From positions 44,959-57,912 of the forward strand of contig DJOW01000067.1 in the NCBI GenBank assembly GCA_002437305.1: a stretch of 12,954 bases of DNA, given 5' to 3'. A program made the position numbers and the translations under genes. The notes below the pieces were generated by a model, which saw only the letters and a program-made list of their open reading frames with translations, did no database searches and was not told the origin of the DNA. Positions 7,094 to 12,740 of the stretch are shown piece by piece; the first letter of the stretch is position 1, and each line of letters begins with the position of its first letter. The DNA is from Bacteroidales bacterium UBA6428. Lineage in GTDB: Bacteria; Bacteroidota; Bacteroidia; Bacteroidales; UBA932.

Positions 7094-7507
7094 ATGAGCA
7101 CACTTCAAGAAGCAAAGCAGTCTGTAATTGATGATTTCTCGATGTACGATGAGTGGCTTGACAAGTACGAGTACCTCATTGACTTGGGAAAGAATTTGGA
7201 ACCATATCCGGAATCTGAAAAGACTGATGATAAATTGATTAAAGGATGTCAGTCCCGTGTTTGGCTTGATTGGAGTCTAAAGGACGGAAAACTTTACTTC
7301 AGGGCGGACAGCGACGCGATCATAACAAAAGGGATTATATCTCTCTTGATAAGCGTTTATTCAGGTCGCACCCCGAAAGAAATCGCCGCTGATGATTTCA
7401 GTTTCATCAACCTGATCGGCCTTAAGGAGAATCTGTCCCCGACCAGAGCCAACGGTCTCGTCTCGATGATCGACACCATCAAGGCTGTGGCTTTGGAGAA
7501 CAGTTAG
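7094..7507 (+). CDS. sufE: SufE family sulfur acceptor
   Basis: The product is 137 residues and matches SufE. SufE takes persulfide sulfur from SufS, stimulates the desulfurase, and passes sulfur to the SufBCD scaffold. The acceptor cysteine is C52 in LIKGCQSRVWL (48-58), aligned with Cys51 of E. coli SufE. The C-terminal part (SVYSGRTPKEIAADDF, about 94-109, and LSPTRANGL) is typical. I chose the ATG at 7094 because the frame upstream starts only with GTG at 7073. The gene lies 75 bases after sufS on the same strand, so the two are probably co-transcribed. A weak hairpin follows the stop. Confidence 0.94.
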   Translation: MSTLQEAKQSVIDDFSMYDEWLDKYEYLIDLGKNLEPYPESEKTDDKLIKGCQSRVWLDWSLKDGKLYFRADSDAIITKGIISLLISVYSGRTPKEIAADDFSFINLIGLKENLSPTRANGLVSMIDTIKAVALENS

Positions 7508-7516
7508 AAATTCCAT

Positions 7517-7556
7517 AGCGATATTCTGAATTTGAAACAAGAATTGTCGCTGTTTT
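7517..7556 (+). terminator. Weak terminator-like hairpin after sufE
   Basis: Bases 7517-7527 pair with 7540-7551 (about 10 bp with a one-base bulge), with a 12-base loop. A short TTTT follows at 7553-7556. The hairpin starts 10 bases after the sufE stop. The short T-run makes termination partial at best, so some readthrough into the DUF59 gene is possible. Confidence 0.4.
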
Positions 7557-7597
7557 GACGAAAAGGCAAGTTGTTTTTAGACTTATTTAAGAATATA

Positions 7598-7605
7598 TAT
7601 GTTTG
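7598..7605 (+). promoter_or_regulatory. Possible -7 box TATGTTTG before the DUF59 gene
   Basis: TATGTTTG fits TAnnTTTG but ends only 12 bases before the ATG at 7618, which would leave an almost leaderless transcript. A T-rich stretch (TTGTTTTT, 7571-7578) lies at about the right distance for a -33 element. It also argues against the TTG at 7603 as start. Confidence 0.35.
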
Positions 7606-7617
7606 ACTAAGAAAAAT

Positions 7618-8094
7618 ATGAGCATATTCAAAAATAATAAGGAAGAAGAAAAGGCGACCGTGCAGAAGCCGCAGGCGGAGCAGGAGAGTGAGGTGCTTTC
7701 CGCAGAGGATGTCAAGGCGCTTGCACCTCTGTATGATAATGTGGTTCTTGCCCTGAAGCAGGTCTATGATCCTGAGATTCCGGTCAACATCTATGATCTT
7801 GGCCTTATTTACGAGCTTGTCATCAACAAGAAGCACGAGGTTTTCATCAAGATGACCTTCACCGCTCCGAACTGCCCGATGGCCGATGAGGTGCTTGACG
7901 AGGTGCAGAGAAACGTCACCGACGTTCCCGGCATCAAATCGTGCAACGTGGAACTGGTTTTTGATCCGGCTTGGGATCAGTCGATGCTTTCCGACGAGGC
8001 CCGCCTGGAACTTGGTTTGGATGATGTTGACTCTTCCACTAGCAAAATAGATCCTGGTGCGGGTCCTGATTATTCTAAGGAGCCGAATTCCTGA
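7618..8094 (+). CDS. DUF59 / MIP18-family Fe-S assembly protein (SufT-like)
   Basis: The product is 158 residues. Residues 1-35 are charged and low in complexity, the DUF59 (MIP18) domain covers about 36-120, and a short acidic tail follows. Hallmarks are DPEIPVNIYDLGLIYEL (51-67) and TFTAPNCPMADEV (80-92), where C86 is the conserved cysteine. Family members (SufT, PaaD and eukaryotic CIA2) help mature Fe-S proteins. The position right after sufS-sufE supports a SufT-like role. The nearest alternative, phenylacetate-oxygenase PaaD, is unlikely without other paa genes. I use the ATG at 7618 rather than the TTG at 7603. A gene of this type is often annotated as SUF system Fe-S assembly protein. 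Confidence 0.9.
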   Translation: MSIFKNNKEEEKATVQKPQAEQESEVLSAEDVKALAPLYDNVVLALKQVYDPEIPVNIYDLGLIYELVINKKHEVFIKMTFTAPNCPMADEVLDEVQRNVTDVPGIKSCNVELVFDPAWDQSMLSDEARLELGLDDVDSSTSKIDPGAGPDYSKEPNS

Positions 8095-8100
8095 TCTGAC

Positions 8101-8145
8101 ATATTCAAACATTGCATTTTGGCCGCTCTGCTTTAGTTTGAATAT
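8101..8145. repeat. 10-bp perfect inverted repeat between the DUF59 gene and folK
   Basis: ATATTCAAAC (8101-8110) is the exact reverse complement of GTTTGAATAT (8136-8145), with a 25-base spacer. It lies six bases after the DUF59 stop. There is no T-tract straight after it, so it could be a weak terminator, an mRNA 3'-end protector or an operator. Confidence 0.4.
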
Positions 8146-8155
8146 TCATAAGAAG

Positions 8156-8219
8156 TTGTTTTGATTTTTTAGTTTGAGGTTTTTCACCTCAAAGAACATT
8201 TCAAACAAATCAAAAAAAA
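8156..8219. repeat. Nested AT-rich inverted repeat upstream of folK
   Basis: An 8-bp perfect stem (TTTGAGGT at 8173-8180, ACCTCAAA at 8186-8193, loop of five) lies inside a looser outer pairing of TTTTGAT-type and ATCAAAA-type sequence. It ends in nine A at 8211-8219. On the minus strand the A-run would be a 5' T-run, so it is not a normal minus-strand terminator. It may form part of the folK leader or separate folK from the genes before it. Confidence 0.35.
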
Positions 8220-8259
8220 ACTTCCAAGTTATTTTGCGGCAGTTATTTAGATTGGAAAG

Positions 8260-8751
8260 ATGGCCTTTGTCAGCATATACTTTTCCCTTGGCAGCAACCT
8301 CGGCAACCGTGAGAAGAACATCGAGGAGGCTCTACGCCGCATGGACGTGGCCTTTGAGGGTCATTACACTGCCTTGTCGCGGCTTATCGAGACCAAACCG
8401 ATGGGATTCTCCGGCGGAAAGTTCCTGAACGCTGTTGTGCTTTACAGAACATTCAGACCCGATGTCCCGGCGGAAGACGCAGCCACGGAAGTCCTGCGCA
8501 AAATCAAGGCGATCGAGCGCGCGATGGGCAGAACCGACCCTCCTGAATATGACGGCTCTGGCAACCGCGTCTACCATTCCCGCATCATAGACATAGACAT
8601 CCTCTTCTACGGCATCGACCGCATTGATGCTCCCGACCTCTCAATCCCTCACAAGGACATAGAGAACCGCCCCTTCGTGATGATCCCCCTACAGGAAGTC
8701 GCCAAACCCTCCCTAAAAACCGCCTTTCCTGAATATTTTTCGTCAAAATAA
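8260..8751 (+). CDS. folK: 2-amino-4-hydroxy-6-hydroxymethyldihydropteridine pyrophosphokinase (HPPK)
   Basis: The product is 163 residues, full length for a single-domain HPPK. The enzyme moves pyrophosphate from ATP to 6-hydroxymethyl-7,8-dihydropterin, the step before dihydropteroate synthase in folate synthesis. The N-terminal motif SLGSNLGNREKNIEEAL lies at 9-25. The signature YHSRIIDIDILFYG lies at 105-118, and D111 and D113 are the probable Mg2+ ligands (D95 and D97 in E. coli). The closing motif IPHKDIENRPFVMIPLQEV lies at 129-147. The start ATG at 8260 gives the normal N-terminus. No folP or folB lies next to it. The stop codon overlaps the first of three CGTCAAAATA repeats. Confidence 0.95.
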   Translation: MAFVSIYFSLGSNLGNREKNIEEALRRMDVAFEGHYTALSRLIETKPMGFSGGKFLNAVVLYRTFRPDVPAEDAATEVLRKIKAIERAMGRTDPPEYDGSGNRVYHSRIIDIDILFYGIDRIDAPDLSIPHKDIENRPFVMIPLQEVAKPSLKTAFPEYFSSK

Positions 8752-8815
8752 GCAGGTTTCAACCACCGAAAACCGTCAAAATAACGCATTTCGTTCTGCT
8801 GTTTTCGTCAAAATA
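8741..8815 (+). repeat. Three direct copies of CGTCAAAATA at folK 3' end
   Basis: Exact CGTCAAAATA occurs at 8741-8750, 8774-8783 and 8806-8815, with start-to-start distances of 33 and 32 bases. The copies continue as AAGC, ACGC and GCGC. The first includes most of the folK stop codon. A close relative, CGTCAAAACAGCG, lies on the minus strand just after sufE (about 7549-7561). The regular spacing, about three helical turns, suggests a protein-binding array or remnants of a small intergenic repeat. Confidence 0.5.
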
Positions 8816-9044
8816 GCGCAATAGACAATATGAAGCTTCTATCTTAATGTTTATAAATCAGTTTATTATGACCGAAGTCTAATATTGCGTTTATTTTGCG
8901 GTAATAGAATTGAATCTAGTTGTCCGGTGGTGTGTGATTTTGGTTGACAAAAATCTTGCGGTTGCTGAATTTGTCGAATCGATGTTAATCTCTTATTTGT
9001 AGCTTATTTACTTTAATGAGTAGCTCTACATTCTCGATTCTCTC

Positions 9045-9074
9045 GGGCAACATTTTCGCGCCATAATGTTGCCC
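9045..9074. repeat. Perfect 10-bp hairpin GGGCAACATT/AATGTTGCCC
   Basis: Arms 9045-9054 and 9065-9074 are exact reverse complements around a 10-base loop. A further GTTGCCC occurs at 9119-9125 and could compete for the left arm, giving two exclusive structures. No T-tract follows, so it is not a standard terminator. Confidence 0.5.
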
Positions 9075-9342
9075 AAGGGCTCCACTTGACTCACTTGAGC
9101 AACGAAATCACATGAAAAGTTGCCCGATAGCTCTTTACGGTTGTTACGGTAGCGTTTTATCCTTAAAATGCTGCTGTCATAGGCATTATTTACACTGACA
9201 GGAGCAATATTACTAGTTAATGCTCTCGTTATGGGTAATTATTCTGTGTCGTTGTGGTTTTCGATGCTTTGGGTAGGCGTTTGGATCCAGGTCGGCTGCA
9301 CAATAATGAGATGATGTTTATCCTGTAAAAGGCGCGATTGCA

Positions 9343-9423
9343 GGACAAAACGGCTAAAAAGAGAAATTGTCCAGCTTAATGGTTGGTCGGGTGGACAAAA
9401 CGACCAGATAACGTAACTTGTCC
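9343..9423. repeat. Two successive GGACAA...TTGTCC inverted repeats upstream of glyS
   Basis: GGACAA at 9343 pairs with TTGTCC at 9367-9372, and GGACAA at 9393 pairs with TTGTCC at 9418-9423. The units are 30 and 31 bases long and start 50 bases apart. Both begin GGACAAAACG. In the second unit a rival stem, TGGTCG (9384-9389) with CGACCA (9401-9406), is also possible. The similarity suggests a duplication or a double operator 70-150 bases upstream of the glyS promoter. Confidence 0.45.
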
Positions 9424-9425
9424 GG

Positions 9426-9455
9426 CCGAAGGGTGACGTGCCGAAGGGTGACGTG
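9426..9455 (+). repeat. 15-bp perfect tandem duplication
   Basis: CCGAAGGGTGACGTG occurs twice without a gap (9426-9440 and 9441-9455), 35 bases upstream of the glyS -7 box. The 15-base unit keeps the reading frame, but there is no sign that it is translated. Confidence 0.8.
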
Positions 9456-9489
9456 CTTTCCGGTGCGATGATTCTTGGACGAAAATGTG

Positions 9490-9497
9490 TATATTTG
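9490..9497 (+). promoter_or_regulatory. -7 box TATATTTG of glyS
   Basis: TATATTTG matches TAnnTTTG and is the same octamer as the sufS box. Transcription would start near 9504, giving a leader of about 36 bases. It lies inside the longer open frame from 9438, which rules out that upstream start. No strong -33 element is seen. Confidence 0.6.
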
Positions 9498-9539
9498 CAA
9501 GTTTTAAGGACTTTGAAAATTATTAAAGTACACAATACT

Positions 9540-11078
9540 ATGACACAGGACGAACTGTTCAAGGTGCTGGTGGCACATTGCAAGGAGTACGGGTTCATAT
9601 TCCCGTCAAGTGAGATTTATGACGGACTGGCGGCGGTCTATGACTATGGCCAGATGGGCGTCGAGCTGAAGAACAACATAAAGCAGTACTGGTGGAACGC
9701 CATGGTCAGGCTGAACGAGAACATCGTCGGCATTGATTCATGCGTGTTCATGCACCCGAAGACTTGGGTGGCTTCAGGTCACGTGGCGGCGTTCAACGAC
9801 CCGCTCATCGACAACAAGGACTCCAAGAAGAGGTACCGCGCGGACAATCTGATCGAGGACTATCTCGGCAAGATCGAGGAGAAGATGAACAAGGAGGTCG
9901 AGAAGGGACGCAGGAAGTTCGGAGAGGCTTTCAACGAGGAGCAGTTCCGCGCGACCAACCCTAACATCCTCAGGGAGAAGGCAAAGTACGACGAGGTTCA
10001 CAACCGTTATGTCGCCGCTGAGCAGGCCAACGACCTCAAGGAGTACAAGCAGATCATCCTTGACTGCGACATCGTGGATCCTATCTCAGGCACGAAGAAC
10101 TGGACCGACGTGCGTCAGTTCAACCTGATGTTCTCCACCCAGATCAGCAACACCGGCGACGCGGACGACAAGATCTACCTCCGTCCGGAGACGGCGCAGG
10201 GGATATTCATTGAATATCTCAACGTCCAGAAGACCGGCCGAATGAAGATTCCGTTCGGAATCGCCCAGATCGGCAAGGCTTTCAGAAATGAGATCGTAGC
10301 GAGACAGTTCATATTCAGAATGAGGGAGTTCGAGCAGATGGAGATGGAGTTCTTCTGCCGCCCCGGCACTGAGATGGAGTGGTTCAAGAAGTGGAAGGAT
10401 AACCGTATGAAGTGGCATGTCAATCTCGGAATGGGCGCCGAGAACTACCGCTTCCACGACCACGAGAAACTGGCCCACTACGCCAACGCCGCGACAGACA
10501 TCGAGTTCAACTTCCCGTTCGGTTTCAAGGAGTTGGAGGGAATCCACTCCCGTACCGACTTCGACCTCGGAAACCATCAGAGGCTGTCCGGAAAGAAGAT
10601 CCAGTACTTCGATCCTGAGACCAACGAGAGCTATGTTCCTTACTGCGTGGAGACTTCCATCGGTGTGGACAGAATGTTCCTCGCCGTGCTCAGCCATTCC
10701 TACAAGGTCGAGCAATTGGAGAACGGGGAGAGCCGCGTTGTGCTGAGCATTCCTGCTCCGCTGGCCCCTGTGAAGGTGGCCGTGCTTCCTCTGCTGAACA
10801 AGGACGGTCTTCCAGAGAAGGCCCAGGAGGTGATGAACGATCTTAAGTACGACTTCTACTGCCAGTACGATCCGAAAGACTCAATCGGAAAGCGTTACCG
10901 TCGTCAGGACGCTGTAGGCACACCGTTCTGCGTCACGGTAGATCACGAGACTCTCAACGACAACTGCGTCACCATCCGTGAGCGCGACACCATGGAGCAG
11001 AGAAGGGTTCCGATCGCCGAGCTCCGTTCAATCATCGACAAGGAAGTCAACATGAACAACCTGCTCAGGAAACTTTAG
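9540..11078 (+). CDS. glyS: Glycine--tRNA ligase, eukaryote-type homodimer
   Basis: The product is a 512-residue class II aminoacyl-tRNA synthetase that charges tRNA-Gly. It is the single-chain alpha2 form found in eukaryotes, archaea and some bacteria, not the two-subunit GlyQ/GlyS form. The N-terminal part has FPSSEIYDGLAAVYDYGQMG (21-40). LRPETAQGIFI begins around residue 218. Motif 2 is FRNEIVARQFIFRMREFEQM and motif 3 is in SIGVDRMFLAVL. The C-terminal anticodon-binding domain starts around VKVAVLPLL. I chose the ATG at 9540, which gives MTQDELFKVLVAHCKEYGF and follows the promoter; the frame itself opens at 9438. Codon use is rich in GGC, CTC, AAG and GAC compared with mnmG, as expected for a highly expressed gene. 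A terminator hairpin follows. Confidence 0.96.
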   Translation: MTQDELFKVLVAHCKEYGFIFPSSEIYDGLAAVYDYGQMGVELKNNIKQYWWNAMVRLNENIVGIDSCVFMHPKTWVASGHVAAFNDPLIDNKDSKKRYRADNLIEDYLGKIEEKMNKEVEKGRRKFGEAFNEEQFRATNPNILREKAKYDEVHNRYVAAEQANDLKEYKQIILDCDIVDPISGTKNWTDVRQFNLMFSTQISNTGDADDKIYLRPETAQGIFIEYLNVQKTGRMKIPFGIAQIGKAFRNEIVARQFIFRMREFEQMEMEFFCRPGTEMEWFKKWKDNRMKWHVNLGMGAENYRFHDHEKLAHYANAATDIEFNFPFGFKELEGIHSRTDFDLGNHQRLSGKKIQYFDPETNESYVPYCVETSIGVDRMFLAVLSHSYKVEQLENGESRVVLSIPAPLAPVKVAVLPLLNKDGLPEKAQEVMNDLKYDFYCQYDPKDSIGKRYRRQDAVGTPFCVTVDHETLNDNCVTIRERDTMEQRRVPIAELRSIIDKEVNMNNLLRKL

Positions 11079-11117
11079 TAGGTGTCTGTGTTACTTAACT
11101 AGTTGATATTTGGTTAT

Positions 11118-11163
11118 AAAGGCAATCGTCTTCGGTTATATTCGGCTGAAGACGGTTGTCTTT
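11118..11163 (+). terminator. Terminator of glyS
   Basis: Bases 11118-11133 pair with 11148-11163 across 16 positions, two of them G-U, around a 14-base loop. The stem starts in AAA and ends in TTT. It lies about 40 bases after the glyS stop. Its stem core AATCGTCTT is shared with the hairpin at 12474-12505. Confidence 0.7.
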
Positions 11164-11260
11164 GTTATTGATTTACAGATGTTTGCCGCGAACGGCAATG
11201 CAATACATGAATCTGTGGCAGCGGGCGCGGCAATGAATAGTCATCTCAAATTTTTTTGAA

Positions 11261-11268
11261 TAGTTTTG
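11261..11268 (+). promoter_or_regulatory. Possible -7 box TAGTTTTG upstream of the sigma factor gene
   Basis: TAGTTTTG fits TAnnTTTG and would give a leader of about 40 bases before the ATG at 11315. No matching -33 is seen. The gene may also have a self-recognised promoter that I cannot identify. Confidence 0.4.
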
Positions 11269-11314
11269 TAGCAAACAGCCCGGTGATTCAGTCTTTATAG
11301 CAAACGTCTTTTTT

Positions 11315-11785
11315 ATGAACGCTGACGAACAAGAATTTAGCGGATTGGTCAAAAGGCATAAGGAGACCATCTACTCGGTCTGCCTTATGTTCTCCAAGGA
11401 TCAGGACGAAGCCAACGACCTGATGCAGGAGGTGTTGGTCCGGCTCTGGAAGGGATTTGGCACCTTTCAAGGCAAGGGCGATGAGAAAGGGTGGGTGTGG
11501 AGAGTAGCCATGAACACCTGTATCACGCAGGACTCCAAGAAGAAATCCTTCACAAAGGTACCTGTGGAGGATAATCTTCTGACCTCCGGAACAGAAGACT
11601 CCAAGCAGATGAGGATGCTTCACGACCGGATCCACCGTCTGCAACCTTTCGATCGCGCCATTGTCCTCCTTTGGCTGGAGGACCTGTCCTACGAGGAGAT
11701 CGGTCAGATTGTGGGAATATCCGCCAAAAATGTCTCCGTCCGTCTCGTCCGCATAAAAGAACAGTTGAAAAAGTTTAACGGATAG
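11315..11785 (+). CDS. RNA polymerase sigma factor, ECF-like (sigma-70 family)
   Basis: The product is 156 residues, a minimal two-domain sigma factor. Region 2 spans about 8-75, with DEANDLMQEVLVRLWKGF (core binding and -10 recognition) and EKGWVWRVAMNTCI. A short linker follows. Region 4 spans about 100-155, with the helix-turn-helix LSYEEIGQIVGISAKNVSVRL. No region 1 or 3 is present, as in ECF sigma factors. The next gene, 44 bases downstream on the same strand, encodes a four-helix membrane protein, an arrangement that suggests a sigma factor and its membrane partner. No classic anti-sigma domain or FecR is visible and the target genes are unknown. The ATG at 11315 gives the expected N-terminus (MNADEQEFSGLVKRHKE). 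Confidence 0.9.
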   Translation: MNADEQEFSGLVKRHKETIYSVCLMFSKDQDEANDLMQEVLVRLWKGFGTFQGKGDEKGWVWRVAMNTCITQDSKKKSFTKVPVEDNLLTSGTEDSKQMRMLHDRIHRLQPFDRAIVLLWLEDLSYEEIGQIVGISAKNVSVRLVRIKEQLKKFNG

Positions 11786-11829
11786 GAAGCCTGGCGATTC
11801 CTTGACACGGTTTCCTGAAAAAAGATTGA

Positions 11830-12429
11830 ATGAATATGTTGACTGATACTCAAAAAAACGAATTTGACGTTCTTAAGTCTCAGATGCAAGTGCTGAAAAA
11901 CCACCTTTCAGACAGCGATATCGTCTCCAGCGAGATGCTTGACGCTGCGATAAAGTCAAGCACCCAAAATCTTACCAGCAATCGTTTATTGAATATGTTG
12001 GCGATGGTCATGGTCTTGCTTGTGGCCGGCTACATAACCTATGTATGTCTGGGCTTGCACAAATGCAGTGTGATGTTTATGGCCGCCACTGTTGTCTGGT
12101 GCCTGTTTCTGGCGGTTGTGAACTTCGTTCAGTATAAGGAAAACATTCGTGGCCAGTTACTTGACGGCGCAATCACTGACACTGTAGGCGCTGTGTCGAG
12201 ATGGAAACTTCATAACTTCAGGCAAGGCGTCAGCATCGCCGTCGCCACAGTCATCTGGAGCGCTTTCTGTCTCACCGAGATCTGGGATGACATCATCAGC
12301 GAGCCTTCCCACGCCGTGTTTGTGGCCGTTCTCTACATCTTTGTTCTCGGCTATGTCGGAGGCCACTACCACAGGGTCCACAAAGTCACCTCTGATTTGT
12401 TGAGGCAAATCGAAACCCTTCACCGCTAA
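11830..12429 (+). CDS. Four-helix membrane protein, partner of the sigma factor (function unknown)
   Basis: I do not recognise a named family. The product is 199 residues. An N-terminal soluble, partly helical region (about 1-50) is rich in polar residues. Four hydrophobic helices follow at about 53-75, 80-100, 132-150 and 162-182, and then a short basic tail (HRVHKVTSDLLRQIETLHR). The soluble N-terminus plus membrane anchor, and the 44-base gap after the sigma factor gene, suggest a membrane-bound anti-sigma or sensor protein; this is inference from context. There is no zinc-binding anti-sigma motif (HxxxCxxC). A second ATG lies two codons in. No promoter box is seen in the gap, so co-transcription is likely. 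A terminator follows at 12474. Confidence 0.75.
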   Translation: MNMLTDTQKNEFDVLKSQMQVLKNHLSDSDIVSSEMLDAAIKSSTQNLTSNRLLNMLAMVMVLLVAGYITYVCLGLHKCSVMFMAATVVWCLFLAVVNFVQYKENIRGQLLDGAITDTVGAVSRWKLHNFRQGVSIAVATVIWSAFCLTEIWDDIISEPSHAVFVAVLYIFVLGYVGGHYHRVHKVTSDLLRQIETLHR

Positions 12430-12473
12430 TAATCCGGTGATAGATAACTGCTTGATAAACAGTAACCAAATAA

Positions 12474-12505
12474 ATCGTCTTTAGGTGTAACTATCTGAAG
12501 ACGAT
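12474..12505 (+). terminator. Terminator of the sigma factor/membrane protein unit
   Basis: Bases 12474-12485 pair with 12494-12505 (12 bp, two of them G-U) around an eight-base loop. A T-containing tail (TGCGTTTAT) follows. It begins about 45 bases after the membrane protein stop. The stem ATCGTCTT/AAGACGAT matches the core of the glyS terminator. Confidence 0.65.
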
Positions 12506-12598
12506 TGCGTTTATACTTGATTATAAAATGGTTATACGCCACGACACTCGGAAGGTTGTGGTATGTGTGCTCGCAGAATTTTCTGGTCATTTCCGTGT

Positions 12599-12647
12599 TT
12601 TTCGCGTCTGGTACAGTCTACTTTTCGCGTCTGGTACATCTGGTACA
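12599..12647 (+). repeat. Direct repeats of TTTTCGCGTCTGGTACA and TCTGGTACA
   Basis: The 17-mer TTTTCGCGTCTGGTACA occurs at 12599-12615 and again at 12622-12638. A third TCTGGTACA (12639-12647) follows directly. The array lies just upstream of a second repeat family and of the partial ATPase gene. It belongs to a 311-base stretch (12430-12740) that holds no gene, only the terminator and these repeats. Confidence 0.75.
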
Positions 12648-12661
12648 ATGGTTGGTATAAG

Positions 12662-12732
12662 AATGTGAATTTATTTCTATTTTTACGCCCGAAAATGTGA
12701 AATTATTTCTATTTTTACGCCTAAAAATGTGA
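12662..12732 (+). repeat. 32-bp tandem repeat (2.2 copies) just before the ATPase gene
   Basis: Unit 1 is 12662-12693, unit 2 is 12694-12725, and a partial third unit (AATGTGA) is 12726-12732. The units share AATGTGAA, TTATTTCTATTTTTACGCC and an A-rich end, differing at only a few positions. The array ends eight bases before the ATG. Each unit contains TATTTTTA, close to a -7 box, so it may combine promoter and operator. Confidence 0.8.
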
Positions 12733-12740
12733 TACTGGTT

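Larger units (their letters stand above)
8752..9539. other. 788-base region without a recognisable gene
   Basis: No reading frame here has recognisable protein features, and I see no tRNA or rRNA signature. The stretch holds two of the CGTCAAAATA copies, a perfect 10-bp hairpin (9045-9074), and five copies of TTGTCC/GGACAA (8920, 9343, 9367, 9393 and 9418). It also holds a 15-bp tandem duplication (9426-9455) and the glyS -7 box (9490-9497). It could hold small RNA or regulatory elements, or be the remnant of a decayed gene. Confidence 0.5.

Noticed and set aside
7940..7955. Possible third, degenerate parS in the DUF59 gene (CGTGCAACGTGGAACT)
   Set aside because: Only 12 of 16 positions match and the left half-site is broken, so it is probably chance.
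7504..8112. 202-codon minus-strand open frame opposite the DUF59 gene
   Set aside because: It covers the whole DUF59 gene in antisense and has no recognisable features.
9438..9539. Longer N-terminus for GlyRS starting at 9438
   Set aside because: It spans the 15-bp tandem repeat and the promoter box, and adds 34 residues not expected in the family.
9239..9598. 119-codon minus-strand open frame across the glyS start
   Set aside because: It overlaps the glyS promoter and start, has no recognisable domain, and its composition looks like chance translation.
9778..9789. CACGTG core inside glyS (GGTCACGTGGCG), with others at about 519 and 4115
   Set aside because: Only the six-base core matches; the flanking GTTC/GAAC arms of parS are missing.
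10086..10715. 209-codon minus-strand open frame inside glyS
   Set aside because: It lies wholly opposite a confidently identified synthetase gene. It is an antisense artefact of that gene's codon use.
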